Source of the DNA: an uncultured Verrucomicrobia subdivision 3 bacterium
GTDB lineage: Bacteria; Verrucomicrobiota; Verrucomicrobiia; Limisphaerales; UBA11358
Length of the DNA: 37,369 nt
Direction: 5' to 3'
Assembly (NCBI GenBank): GCA_903888765.1
Contig: CAISVF010000266.1
Coordinates: forward strand, 1-37,369
How positions within the stretch are numbered: position 1 is the stretch's first letter; each line of letters starts with the position of its first letter. Under the pieces are notes generated by a model, which was not told the DNA's origin, did not search any database, and was given only the letters and a program-made list of their open reading frames with translations. Positions 8,010 through 17,422 of this stretch are shown here, piece by piece. The translations under genes and the position numbers were made by a program.

Positions 8010-11000
8010 ATGCTCCGGCGACTCGTTGAACTATCGTTGGGCTCGCGCGGCGTGGTTATCGCGCTGGCGGTGGGCTTTATCTGTTACGGGCTGTTCGTCA
8101 CCGCGCACGCCAAGCTTGACGTGTTTCCGGAATTTGTCCAGCCGCAGGCCACCGTGCAGACCGAGGCGCCGGGCCTCGCGCCGGAACAGGTGGAGGCCCT
8201 CATCACGCGGCCGGTGGAAAATGCCTTGAACGGCGCGGGCGGTCTCGACTCCATCCGATCGGAATCCATTCAGGGCCTGTCGGTTGTCACGGCGGTGTTC
8301 AAGGAAGGAACGGATATTCACCTCGCGCGGCAGATGCTCACGGAACGGCTGGCGCAACTCGGCGGCGTACTACCCGCCGGCGTTGCGGCGCCGAAAATGG
8401 AGCCGCTCACGTCGTCCACCATGGACCTGTTAAAATTCGGCCTGACCTCGGAAACCCTTTCCCCGATGGCGCTGCGAACCTTTGCCGACTGGACCGTCCG
8501 TCCGCGCCTGCTGTCCGTGCCCGGCGTGGCGGCGGTGAAAGTGTTCGGCGGCGAGGTCCGGCAGCTGCAGATTCAAATCCGTCCGGACCGCCTGCTCGCC
8601 TTGGGAATTTCCGTTCAGGACGTGGCCAGCGCGGCTGGCGCTGCGACTGGCGTGCGCGGCGCGGGCTTCATTGAAACGGCAGCGCAGCGCCTAGTGCTCC
8701 AGACCGAGGGGCAGTCGCTCACCACCGCGCAGCTCGGCGGCATCGTCGTAACCCAGCGCGATGGCCGCAGCATCCGCCTGCAGGACGTGGCGAACATCGT
8801 GGAAGGCGGCGAGCCGAAATTCGGCGACGCACTGATCAACGGCCGGCCGGGCGTGCTGATGACCACGGCCAGTCAATATGGGGCCAACACGATGGAAGCC
8901 ACGCGCGGGGTGGAAAGTGCGCTAGCGGACCTGGCCCCGGTATTCGCGGCGGAAGGCATCCATTACACGCCCGCCCTGCATCGGCCAGCGACCTTTATTG
9001 AAATCGCCCTCCGCAACATGAAAACCTCCCTCCTGCTCGGGGCGGTGCTGGTTGCCGTGGTGCTGCTGCTGTTCCTGCTCGATTTCCGGACGGCGCTGAT
9101 TTCCTTCACGGCGATTCCCCTGTCGCTGCTTGCGGCCGTGGTGGTGCTGGACCGCTTTGGCGTGACGCTGAACACCATGACGCTGGGCGGGCTGGCTGCC
9201 GTGCTGGGCGTGGTGGTGGATGACGCTATCATTACGGTGGAAAACATTTTGCGGCGACTGCGGGAAAACCTGACGCTCGCGCCGCCGCGCCCGCTGGCCG
9301 GCGTGGTCTTGAACGCCACCCTGGAAGTGCGCAATTCGGTGGTGCACGCAACCTTTGTCGTGGCTATGGTCTTTGTGCCCGTGCTGACCATGACCGGCTT
9401 GCAGGGAAAATTTTTCGGCCCGCTGGGCGTCGCATTCATCCTCGCTAATCTCGCGTCCCTGGTCGTGGCGCTCACGGTCACGCCGGCGCTGTGCTTCGCG
9501 CTGCTGTCGCGCTCCAAGCCGCATGCGGAACCGGGGTATCTGCGCCAATTGAAATCGCTGCACCGCGGCGCGCTGGAAAAAGTCAGCCGCTGGCCGAAAA
9601 CGATCATCGCCGTGGCGCTGGCGGCTTTCGTCGGAGCCCTGGCCACGCTGCCGTTTTTTGGCGGCGAATTTCTGCCGGATTTCCGCGAAGGCCATTTTGT
9701 GGTGGGCCTCACCATGGCCCCGGGCACCTCGCTGACGGAAATGAAGCGCCTGGGCACCGAGATCTCGGCAGAGCTGCTGAAAATCCCCCAGATTCAGAGC
9801 GTGGAGGAGCAGATCGGCCGCGCGGAAGGCGGCGAAGACACCTGGGGCACGCATCGGGGCGAGATGCACGTGGAGCTGAAACCCACCGCCGGCGAAGATC
9901 AGGAAAAAGTGCAGGACGCCATCCGCGAAGTGCTGGCGAAATTTCCCGGCGTGCAGACGGAGGTGCTGACGTTTCTCGGCGACCGCATCGGCGAGACAAT
10001 TTCCGGCGAAACCGCCCAGGTGGTGGTGAATATTTTCGGGGAGGACCTCGATGTGCTCGATAAAAAAGCGAACGAGGTTGCCGCGGCACTGAACAAAGTT
10101 CCGGGGGCGGCGGACGTGCAGGTTTCCGCGCCGCCCGGCGCGCCGCGCCTCCTGATCAAACTGCGGCCCGAGCGGCTGACGCAATTCAGCTTCCGCCCGG
10201 TGGAAGTGCTGGAAGCCGTGCGCACGGCGTATCAAGGCGACGTCGTGGCGCAAACCTATGAGGGCGAAAAAGTGTTTGATGTGGAGGTGATTCTGGAGCC
10301 GGCCGCCCGGCAACTGCCGGAGCGCATCGGGGACTTGCTCGTCAGCAATCCGCAGGGCGCGCGCCTGCCCTTGAAACAACTGGCGGACATCTCGCTCACC
10401 ACCGGGCGCTACGCCATTTTGCACGACGGCGCGCGGCGCCGGCAAACCATCACCTGCAATCCGGCGGGGAGGGACGTCGCGTCCTTCGTGGCGGCCGCGC
10501 AGCAACGAATTGCGGCTCAGGTCAAATTTCCGGCCGGGGTGTATGCCGAATTCAGCGGCGCAGCGCAGGAACAAAAGCAGGCGCAAACCGAGTTGCTGCT
10601 GCACTCGCTCGCCGCCACGGCGGGCATCATCCTGCTGCTGGCGATCGTGTTCCGCAAAGCCAGCCACCTGCTGCTCGTGCTGGCGAACCTGCCGTTCGCG
10701 CTGGTGGGCGGCGTGCTGGCGATTTTTCTGGTCGGCTATTTCGGCGAGGGACGCGGCTCGCTATCGCTGGGTACCCTGGTGGGTTTTGTGACGCTGTTCG
10801 GCATCACCATGCGCAATTCCATCATGATGATTTCTCATTTCGAGCATCTGGTGATCGAGGAGCGGCGGCCGTGGGGCATGGAAACGGCGCTGCGCGGCGC
10901 CACGGAGCGGCTGATCCCGATTCTGATGACCGCGCTTGTCACTGCGCTGGGCCTCCTGCCCCTGGCCATCGGAAGCGGCGAAGCCGGCCGTGAAATTGAA

Positions 11001-11120
11001 GGCCCGATGGCCATTGTGATCCTCGGCGGTCTCGTGACCTCCACCTTTTTGAATCTGCTGGTGCTGCCCACGCTGGCACTGCGCTACGGCCGGTTCGGCG
11101 CCCCGCCGCCCGCGTCATAA
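8010..11120 (+). CDS. RND inner-membrane efflux pump (CzcA/CusA-type)
   Basis: The 1036-residue proton-driven transporter has the duplicated RND layout: TM1 near 15-30, a periplasmic porter domain, TM2-6 near 335-495, a second porter domain, and TM8-12 near 865-1025. TM4 carries VVVDDAIITVENI with the acidic pair D404/D405, the proton-relay position of heavy-metal RND pumps. The porter start DVFPEFVQPQATVQTEAPGLAPEQVE is typical of the CzcA/CusA branch. Export of a metal cation is plausible, given the metal-type kinase, but the substrate is not proven. The ATG lies two bases after the adaptor stop, completing the five-gene operon. Confidence 0.93.
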   Translation: MLRRLVELSLGSRGVVIALAVGFICYGLFVTAHAKLDVFPEFVQPQATVQTEAPGLAPEQVEALITRPVENALNGAGGLDSIRSESIQGLSVVTAVFKEGTDIHLARQMLTERLAQLGGVLPAGVAAPKMEPLTSSTMDLLKFGLTSETLSPMALRTFADWTVRPRLLSVPGVAAVKVFGGEVRQLQIQIRPDRLLALGISVQDVASAAGAATGVRGAGFIETAAQRLVLQTEGQSLTTAQLGGIVVTQRDGRSIRLQDVANIVEGGEPKFGDALINGRPGVLMTTASQYGANTMEATRGVESALADLAPVFAAEGIHYTPALHRPATFIEIALRNMKTSLLLGAVLVAVVLLLFLLDFRTALISFTAIPLSLLAAVVVLDRFGVTLNTMTLGGLAAVLGVVVDDAIITVENILRRLRENLTLAPPRPLAGVVLNATLEVRNSVVHATFVVAMVFVPVLTMTGLQGKFFGPLGVAFILANLASLVVALTVTPALCFALLSRSKPHAEPGYLRQLKSLHRGALEKVSRWPKTIIAVALAAFVGALATLPFFGGEFLPDFREGHFVVGLTMAPGTSLTEMKRLGTEISAELLKIPQIQSVEEQIGRAEGGEDTWGTHRGEMHVELKPTAGEDQEKVQDAIREVLAKFPGVQTEVLTFLGDRIGETISGETAQVVVNIFGEDLDVLDKKANEVAAALNKVPGAADVQVSAPPGAPRLLIKLRPERLTQFSFRPVEVLEAVRTAYQGDVVAQTYEGEKVFDVEVILEPAARQLPERIGDLLVSNPQGARLPLKQLADISLTTGRYAILHDGARRRQTITCNPAGRDVASFVAAAQQRIAAQVKFPAGVYAEFSGAAQEQKQAQTELLLHSLAATAGIILLLAIVFRKASHLLLVLANLPFALVGGVLAIFLVGYFGEGRGSLSLGTLVGFVTLFGITMRNSIMMISHFEHLVIEERRPWGMETALRGATERLIPILMTALVTALGLLPLAIGSGEAGREIEGPMAIVILGGLVTSTFLNLLVLPTLALRYGRFGAPPPAS

Positions 11121-11197
11121 ATCATCCAAGCGTGCCGCCCGAGAGTGGTCCACCGCCAGTCAGACCCGAGACAAGCGGAGAGACAATTTCAGGAAGG

Positions 11198-12613
11198 TCA
11201 TGGTTCAACTAATAGTTTAGTGGCAGCGGGTGATTTTCCAGCCCGGCCAGCCAGGCCGGGAAAAACTGGCGGCACCAGCATTTGATTCCAGCCTTCGATA
11301 GCGTTGATGAGCTGATGCACCTCGTTGGTGCGGCGGGCGGAAAGATCGTGGGCTTCACCTTGGTCAGCCGCCAGATCAAAGAGAGCCGGGGACGACGGCA
11401 AACGACGGATGAGTTTGGCGTCCAGCGCGCGGACGGCGAACTGTTTGCCACCGCCTACCCGCCAGAAAAGCGCGGAATGCGGGGTATTGGTATTGGCCCC
11501 CGTGAGAAACGGCAACAGGTTTACCCCATCCGGCGGATGGTTCGTCGGCATCGCCCGGCCCGCTAAATTCAGGGCAGTCGGGAATACATCCAGGGAACTC
11601 ACCGGCAAATCATAGGTTCGCCCGGCAGCGAGCGTGCCCGGCCAACTCATGACAAAGGGAACACGAATACCGCCTTCAAAAACTTCCCCCTTGCCGCCGC
11701 GCAACGGCAGGTTGCTGGAACCATTCCAGCCGTTGACCATGATAGGTCCGCCGTTATCGCTGAAGAAAAACACCAACGTTCGCTCAGCCTGACCGGAAGC
11801 CGGCAACGCGGCCAGGACCTGGCCAACGGCATCATCCAGCAGGCTGACCTGGGCCGCATAGGCACGGCGCTTGGGATTGGCGATGGAGGCAAAGCGCGCC
11901 AGTCGCTCAGGGGTCGGTTCCTCCGGAGTGTGGGGTGCGTTAAACGCCAGATAAAGAAACCATGGCCCGGCCTGGTGCCGGCGAATGAAAGCGGCGCCCT
12001 CGTCACCAAAAGCCAGGGTAAGATGATTGGTCACCGCCACCGGCTGCCCGTTGCGTTCGATGGGAATATTATATTCGCGAGCTGTTGCATTCGTTTCGGC
12101 CTGCCAATTGAGGTAGTGATGACCACCTCCAAGAAAGCCAAAAGTTTCGGTAAAGCCCCGATTTTGCGGTTGAAATTCCGGCGCGGCACCGAGATGCCAT
12201 TTGCCAATCCAGCCGGTCGCATAACCTGCTTCCTGCAAAAATTGGGGCAGCAACTTTTCCGAAACCGGCAGCCCTTCCAGATGGCTATTGGGATCGTAGA
12301 ACGGATTATTCTCGTGCCCGAAACGCTGCTGGTAGCGTCCGGTGAGCAGCGCCGCGCGCGTCGGGCTGCAAAACGGGTGGGTCACGTAACCATTGCTGAA
12401 CCGGATGCCACTGCGCGCCAACCGGTCCAGGTGCGGCGTGGGAATATCCTGGCAGCCCTGGAAACCAAGGTCCGCATACCCCTGATCATCGGAAACGATA
12501 ACCAGAATATTCGGGCGCTCAATGGCTGGAGCCGCCGCACAGGAGGACCGGGGCAATAAGCTGCCCACCGCCCACACAAGGCACGCCAGAGGGTGGAGGA
12601 AGTTTCGCCGCAC
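11198..12613 (-). CDS. Secreted type I sulfatase
   Basis: The 471-residue exported enzyme hydrolyses sulfate esters. The signal peptide is at about 1-27. The maturation motif is CSPTR with C82, which becomes formylglycine. Metal ligands D42/D43 lie in VSDDQGYADLG, and D286/N287 in FFFSDNGGP. K138 and H140 in GKWHLG and H228 in NAPHTP are further active-site residues. It is most like GalNAc-6- or aryl-sulfatases, but the substrate cannot be read from sequence. It needs a sulfatase-modifying enzyme encoded elsewhere. It starts four bases after the stop of the beta-galactosidase, so both are in one transcript and probably act on the same sulfated glycan. Confidence 0.92.
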   Translation of the reverse strand: MRRNFLHPLACLVWAVGSLLPRSSCAAAPAIERPNILVIVSDDQGYADLGFQGCQDIPTPHLDRLARSGIRFSNGYVTHPFCSPTRAALLTGRYQQRFGHENNPFYDPNSHLEGLPVSEKLLPQFLQEAGYATGWIGKWHLGAAPEFQPQNRGFTETFGFLGGGHHYLNWQAETNATAREYNIPIERNGQPVAVTNHLTLAFGDEGAAFIRRHQAGPWFLYLAFNAPHTPEEPTPERLARFASIANPKRRAYAAQVSLLDDAVGQVLAALPASGQAERTLVFFFSDNGGPIMVNGWNGSSNLPLRGGKGEVFEGGIRVPFVMSWPGTLAAGRTYDLPVSSLDVFPTALNLAGRAMPTNHPPDGVNLLPFLTGANTNTPHSALFWRVGGGKQFAVRALDAKLIRRLPSSPALFDLAADQGEAHDLSARRTNEVHQLINAIEGWNQMLVPPVFPGLAGRAGKSPAATKLLVEP

Positions 12614-12617
12614 GGTA

Positions 12618-14975
12618 TTAAAACGGCTGGGCCGCCAGATATAGCCGGTAATTTTTTATCCGACCGTTCGGCGAATCCTGACGCGGCAGCAGGCGCACCC
12701 CGGAAATTTCGCACTCGGCCCCGAAATCAATGACCAGCGTATGCGGATGGCTGGTATGCGGTGCGCTCCACAATGAATGCCAGAAGGTTTCCGGATCGCT
12801 ATCCAACGCTTTTTCCGCCTGATCCCCTTCGGCAAAATTTTCCTCACTATCCACATATGCCACCTTCCAATTTTTACGGGACAGCACTTTGCCGGCGGCA
12901 TCCAGCGCATCCAACTCGGCCAGTGTGGTGAACTCGTCACCGTTATGGGAAGAGAGCGCCTGCAAACCCAAATAACGAACCTTCTGCGCCGAGACACGCA
13001 CAATCTGCTCATCCTCGCTGTTGGCGAGCGTGCCGGTTTTTGCCAGAGCGGACGCGGGAAATTTGGGTTCCTGCATTTTCGCCCGCGGCCCGGCACTTTC
13101 TGATTTGTTATTTCCTTTTTCGCGCGAAACGGCGTTTTCGTCCTTATTCAGCTGGTCAAGGACCGGCGTCTTGACACCTGCCAGATGAGGCACCTCATCC
13201 TTTAGCTGTTCAAAAACGACGATTTCATTACGGCCTTTTTTCAGCCAGACCCCGGGACAATACAACGTCTGCTGCGGTCCGATGTACCAGAAACGGCCCA
13301 GGTTATGGCCGTTGACAAAAACGATGCCCTTGCCCCAGCCGCGCAGGTCGAGAAAGGTGTCGCCAATCTGCGACAGGTTAAAAGTGCCGCGATGCAACGC
13401 CGGAGCGGCCGCCGCTGGCGTGGGTTTCCATTTCAGGCCGGAAACTTGGGCAAACGGGAAGGGATACATTTCCCAGCCCGTCAGTTCGCGGTCGCCGAGC
13501 GTCACGGATTCTGTAATGCCCTTGCGATTATCAGGAAGCTGGCCACCATAATTGATGCGCCCGCCGTTCTCCACCAGGATGTCCAGCGTGGCACTGGCTT
13601 GGGGCATAACCAGTGCGACCGAATCCTGCTTATGCCGGCGATCCAGCACCGCAACCCGTTTGCCGTCCACAAAAACCAGGGCATAATCGCGAAGCTCCTT
13701 GATTTTCAGCATGGCGTCCACCGGCCCGGAGATTTTGGTGCGGTACAAAACATAGCCATAGCCCTGATCCAGGTCTTCAAAGCTCAAAGGCTTATCGGCT
13801 TTGACCGGTCGGGCCAGCAGGTCGAACAGGCTTGCGGATTCGGTAAACTCGACCGGCGGAATTTCAATCACCGGGGCGGTGGCGGGCACCTCCGGCAAGG
13901 TTTCGCCTGGCGCCAGATATTTGGCCAACACCTCGCGCAGGGCGTAGAATTTCTCGGTGGGGCGGCCCATTTCATCCATGGGCGAATTATAATCATAACT
14001 GGTTGGCTGCGGCTGAAAATGGCCGCCATAATTTGCGCCGTTCATGAAGCCGAAGGACGTGCCGCCGTAGATCATGTAGTAACAGAATGAAACGTGATTG
14101 GTGAGCTTCCACACCGTTTCGCGGGCCAACCCGCCCAGCCCCACCACGGCATGAGCCTCCCCCCAATGATCCAGCCAGCCGGGATAAAATTCCGGCACGA
14201 ACCAGGGGCCATGTGGGCGATATTTGCCGACTTCCTTGAAGATGCCCGGCCCGCTGCCGCCATTCAATCCCGGCAGGACATCCGGAAGCGAGCCGCCAGC
14301 CATCATGTGCCCGCCACCATCGGCAGTAAACAAAGGCACCTCAAATCCGGCGGCGCGGTCCATATCCCGGATCTTGCCCATGTAAACATGATCGGCTCCA
14401 TAGCTGCCATATTCATTTTCGGTCTGCACTAAAATAATGGGCCCGCCATGCGTCACTTGCAGCGGGGCGAGTTGGGCCCCGAGCTTTTTCATATAAGTTT
14501 CCGCCGCCCGCAAAAAGCGCGGGTCCTGGCTGCGGACTTTCAGATCATGCGACTTCAGCAACCACCACGGATAGCCGCCGAATTCCCATTCCGCACAGCA
14601 ATACGGGCCCGGCCGGAGAATCACCCACAAGCCTTCCTTTTGAGCGAGCCGCACGAATTGGGCGATATCGGCATCGCCGGAAAAATTAAATTTGCCCTCG
14701 GCCGGCTCATGCTGATTCCAGAAAACGTAGATCGAAACCGTGTTCAAGCCCATCGCGTGGATCATCCGCAGCCGATCCGCCCAATACTCGTGCGGAACAC
14801 GCCCGGGATGCATCTCGCCCGCCTTGATGAGAAAGGGCTTGCCATTCAGCAAAAAATCGCAGCCGCTGATGGTGAAGGTGTTTTTGGCACCAGCCACGAG
14901 AGCGAATCCGAACAGCAGGAGCGAGCAAGCGGCGCCCAAGCCGAGCCGGCGAATGGAGGGGAATGATTTTTTCAT
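12618..14975 (-). CDS. Secreted GH35 beta-galactosidase with C-terminal discoidin-like domain
   Basis: The 785-residue exported enzyme removes terminal beta-galactose. A signal peptide covers about 1-30 from the ATG at 14975. An upstream in-frame ATG at 15083 would put 36 residues before this signal, so it is rejected. The GH35 barrel has NTVSIYVFWNQHEP, the acid/base E188 in QTENEYGSYG, and nucleophile E262 in VPEFYPGWLDHW. The middle contains beta-sandwich domains with the phrase GWGKGIVFVNGHNLGRFWYIGP typical of GH35. The last 130 or so residues resemble an F5/8 discoidin-like carbohydrate-binding fold ending in VRLLPRQDSPNGRIKNYRLY. It lies between the GH-D-like gene and the sulfatase. 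Confidence 0.92.
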   Translation of the reverse strand: MKKSFPSIRRLGLGAACSLLLFGFALVAGAKNTFTISGCDFLLNGKPFLIKAGEMHPGRVPHEYWADRLRMIHAMGLNTVSIYVFWNQHEPAEGKFNFSGDADIAQFVRLAQKEGLWVILRPGPYCCAEWEFGGYPWWLLKSHDLKVRSQDPRFLRAAETYMKKLGAQLAPLQVTHGGPIILVQTENEYGSYGADHVYMGKIRDMDRAAGFEVPLFTADGGGHMMAGGSLPDVLPGLNGGSGPGIFKEVGKYRPHGPWFVPEFYPGWLDHWGEAHAVVGLGGLARETVWKLTNHVSFCYYMIYGGTSFGFMNGANYGGHFQPQPTSYDYNSPMDEMGRPTEKFYALREVLAKYLAPGETLPEVPATAPVIEIPPVEFTESASLFDLLARPVKADKPLSFEDLDQGYGYVLYRTKISGPVDAMLKIKELRDYALVFVDGKRVAVLDRRHKQDSVALVMPQASATLDILVENGGRINYGGQLPDNRKGITESVTLGDRELTGWEMYPFPFAQVSGLKWKPTPAAAAPALHRGTFNLSQIGDTFLDLRGWGKGIVFVNGHNLGRFWYIGPQQTLYCPGVWLKKGRNEIVVFEQLKDEVPHLAGVKTPVLDQLNKDENAVSREKGNNKSESAGPRAKMQEPKFPASALAKTGTLANSEDEQIVRVSAQKVRYLGLQALSSHNGDEFTTLAELDALDAAGKVLSRKNWKVAYVDSEENFAEGDQAEKALDSDPETFWHSLWSAPHTSHPHTLVIDFGAECEISGVRLLPRQDSPNGRIKNYRLYLAAQPF

Positions 14976-15011
14976 GATTTGTAAATTTGGTTTGGCTGAC
15001 CTCGATTTTGC

Positions 15012-15027
15012 CTCACCCGCCGGTGAG
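15012..15027 (-). other. Leader hairpin upstream of the GH35 gene
   Basis: CTCACC (15012-15017) pairs perfectly with GGTGAG (15022-15027) around a four-base loop, and the element ends 37 bases before the GH35 start. It is too far from a T-run on the minus strand to be a clear terminator. It may be a leader structure affecting expression, or chance. Confidence 0.3.
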
Positions 15028-15063
15028 AAAAAGCCAATTTTGTCAGGCCTATGATGGTACATC

Positions 15064-15076
15064 CAATATGATATTG
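15064..15076. promoter_or_regulatory. Candidate operator: 13-bp odd palindrome upstream of GH35
   Basis: The sequence CAATATGATATTG is a perfect palindrome around a central G, in an AT-rich island of the 226-base gap between the two glycosidase genes. It is in the right place, about 89 bases upstream of the GH35 start, to be a dimeric-repressor site. No matching regulator gene is in the window. Confidence 0.35.
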
Positions 15077-15201
15077 CGGACATTCGGGATAACGATGCAT
15101 TTTACTGGCACTTGGTTTACATAGCAAAACCAGCAACACGGTGGACATAGTCTAACCGCCGCTGGCAAAATCCGGAATACCACAAACGGGTGAAGGCATT
15201 T

Positions 15202-17409
15202 TCAGCGGGATTGCTCCGGCTTACGGATCGTCAGCCAGCTCCGGCTGTGCGCCGGAATTTTAATATTGACCACCGCCGAGCCATCCCGCTCCAGCCGAAT
15301 GACGTCCACCTGGCCATCCTCCTGCTGCACGCGAACCCGCTCCGTCAGGCCGGCATAATACAGCGGCAGGCGTACGTCACGGTCGATAGGTGTGGGCAGC
15401 GGGTTATAAAATACCGCCAGCCCACGTTCGGTTAATTGTGGGTTCACGTGCAGCCAGCCATCCCAATCCCGGCCATCGGCACGGCGCAAATGAATCAGGT
15501 CGCTATCGAGAATAGCGCGATGCTGTTTGTAAAAATCCACCCACTTTTTCACGACCGCACAGGTCTCAGCCGTATCAAACAGGCGCGGACCGCGATAGCA
15601 GGCCTGGACCCCGGCGCCGAAAAGATTGGCCAACCGCGTCTCGTAATGTTCGAGGTGGTCTTTCAGTGGTTCAATCGTGGCAGCTTCGCCACCGCCGTGA
15701 TATTGCGTCAAGGGCACAAACATCCACCCCATACTGGGTGCCTTTTCCCAGGTGCCGTCATAGATATTCTGGCGTTCGATAATTTCCTGCTGGGCGCGCG
15801 GCAGGGACCAATCGGTCTCGCGATAACCCATGCCCGTTTTGCTCGAACCCGCGAGAAAATACCAATCGGGAACGTTAAGATAAATTCCGCGGGCGCGACA
15901 CCACTGATAGAAGCCACTGATAGCCTGCCATTGCTTCCATTGGGAATCCGCAAGGCCGACATGCCCCGGATGATTGGTGGAAGCGCAGACATCACCGGGA
16001 TAGGAGCCATCATTTTCCAGGACGCCGCAGCCGGTTTGCTCAAAAAATTGCCGGAGCTTGCGAAAATAATCCTCGCCCCAAGCGCTGCCGAGGCAGGGCG
16101 AATTGCCAAACCGCGCGCCGCCCGGCCGGCCGGTCTGGGGATTAATCGCGTCATTGGCGGCATCAATCGAGCGACTGGCCAGCAAGGAATAGCCCCCGAG
16201 CGCCACGCCTTTGCGCCGGGCGTAGGCAGACAGCGATTGCAGCTGCGCCTGATAGGCCGGCTGCTCGTTTTCCAGATCGCACCCGCTGCCAAAAGTCAGG
16301 ATGACCATTTCAAAACCAACTTCGGCACATTGGTCTATGGCGGTTTTCACCGCCTCCGGACGCGCGCTGCGGACATGCATGAGAATGGGATTTTCCTGCG
16401 CCCAGGGGGCCAATAACCGATACGCCCGGCGCAACGCCAGGCCGCGGCATTCGCGGTCCGTGCTGGAATGGACCAATTCAAAAACCCGGAACGAATTCCA
16501 GGTTTCCCCCGGTTTGATTTCCGCCTCCGGACCAAGGGGCGGAGCACATTTCAAAAGGCAGGGGGTGGCCAGGCGATAATGCACCTGCGTTTTATATTCC
16601 GGATCGCTTTCCCAATGAATGGCCGGCATGTCGGTGGCGGGATTCATGTTGCCGCCGAAGGAATAATCGCTAAAGGCGTCAAACGACCGATAGCTGGCGC
16701 GAAAACCGACCGGCGGACCGTCCACCATAGATTCCGGTTCAACAAAGGCCAGTTGTTCAACCACTAAGGAATGAAGCGTGGCTGGCCGCGATGAATCATT
16801 GCGGAGCGTCAGCCATTTGGAAAGTGCCGGCAGGCCATCGTACAATTCATAATGGACCTCCAGTTGCATCATCCCGGAAGGGGTAGGCACGCCGAATATC
16901 AAGTTTACGGACACGCCCGGCGGAGGCCACGGGGCTGTCCGGGAAAGCCATTCGGCATGTTGCCGCCAGGGAAAGCGGGGCTTCGTCCGTCCAGTGGTAA
17001 AGCCGAGCAACTGGATCGGCGTCGGGTTGGCTTGCATTTGCGCCAGCCACGCAGGATCCAAATAGTTTTGGGCCGGCTGACCTATCAGCCCTCCCACGTC
17101 CATTTTTTCTCCGTTGATCGCGAGATGCGCCTCGGGCCGCACCAAGCGCAGGATGGACTCTCCCGTCATCAGGTTATCAAAGGCCACGGTTGCCACCGCC
17201 GGAGAGGTTTTTAAAACCCGCCGGATCAGGCCGTTTTCCAAACTTATTTCGTGGAGAGCCGGATTCGTGGTAATCAAAGCGCGGAAAGGCGCGGGATCAA
17301 TCAACCAGTCACCTGCCGCCGGTATCGAAACCGGCATACCAGCCAATACCGCTGCCATGCCGAAGAACGGAAGCCAGCGCCCAAGCCGTGTTAAGTTTGG
17401 CAGAATCAT
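15202..17409 (-). CDS. Secreted putative glycosidase, clan GH-D-like, family unassigned
   Basis: The 735-residue exported protein starts at the ATG at 17409, where the signal peptide begins (MILPNLTRLGRWLPF). An ATG at 17436 adds nine unlike residues. The N-terminal half (about 30-340) looks like a beta-sandwich, as in GH36 or GH97 enzymes (LENGLIRRVL and HYELYDGLPALSKWLTL). A beta/alpha-barrel follows, with HVRSARPEAVKTAIDQCAEVG, then GVLENDGSYPGDV holding D467 as a candidate nucleophile, and YLNVPDWYFLAGSSKTGMGY. It ends with a small C-terminal beta domain. Recall suggests GH36-like alpha-galactosidase relatives, but I cannot assign a family. Its placement before GH35 and a sulfatase supports a role in galactose-containing glycan breakdown. 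Confidence 0.7.
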   Translation of the reverse strand: MILPNLTRLGRWLPFFGMAAVLAGMPVSIPAAGDWLIDPAPFRALITTNPALHEISLENGLIRRVLKTSPAVATVAFDNLMTGESILRLVRPEAHLAINGEKMDVGGLIGQPAQNYLDPAWLAQMQANPTPIQLLGFTTGRTKPRFPWRQHAEWLSRTAPWPPPGVSVNLIFGVPTPSGMMQLEVHYELYDGLPALSKWLTLRNDSSRPATLHSLVVEQLAFVEPESMVDGPPVGFRASYRSFDAFSDYSFGGNMNPATDMPAIHWESDPEYKTQVHYRLATPCLLKCAPPLGPEAEIKPGETWNSFRVFELVHSSTDRECRGLALRRAYRLLAPWAQENPILMHVRSARPEAVKTAIDQCAEVGFEMVILTFGSGCDLENEQPAYQAQLQSLSAYARRKGVALGGYSLLASRSIDAANDAINPQTGRPGGARFGNSPCLGSAWGEDYFRKLRQFFEQTGCGVLENDGSYPGDVCASTNHPGHVGLADSQWKQWQAISGFYQWCRARGIYLNVPDWYFLAGSSKTGMGYRETDWSLPRAQQEIIERQNIYDGTWEKAPSMGWMFVPLTQYHGGGEAATIEPLKDHLEHYETRLANLFGAGVQACYRGPRLFDTAETCAVVKKWVDFYKQHRAILDSDLIHLRRADGRDWDGWLHVNPQLTERGLAVFYNPLPTPIDRDVRLPLYYAGLTERVRVQQEDGQVDVIRLERDGSAVVNIKIPAHSRSWLTIRKPEQSR

Positions 17410-17422
17410 GCACCCTCTTCCA

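Noticed and set aside
8922..10667. A long open frame of 581 codons on the minus strand inside the RND pump gene
   Set aside because: It is an antisense shadow of a high-GC coding region: His/Arg/Gln-rich, no domain, and the plus-strand pump is unmistakable.
15436..16416. A 326-codon plus-strand frame inside the putative glycosidase gene
   Set aside because: It has no domain, whereas the minus strand has a signal peptide and barrel motifs.
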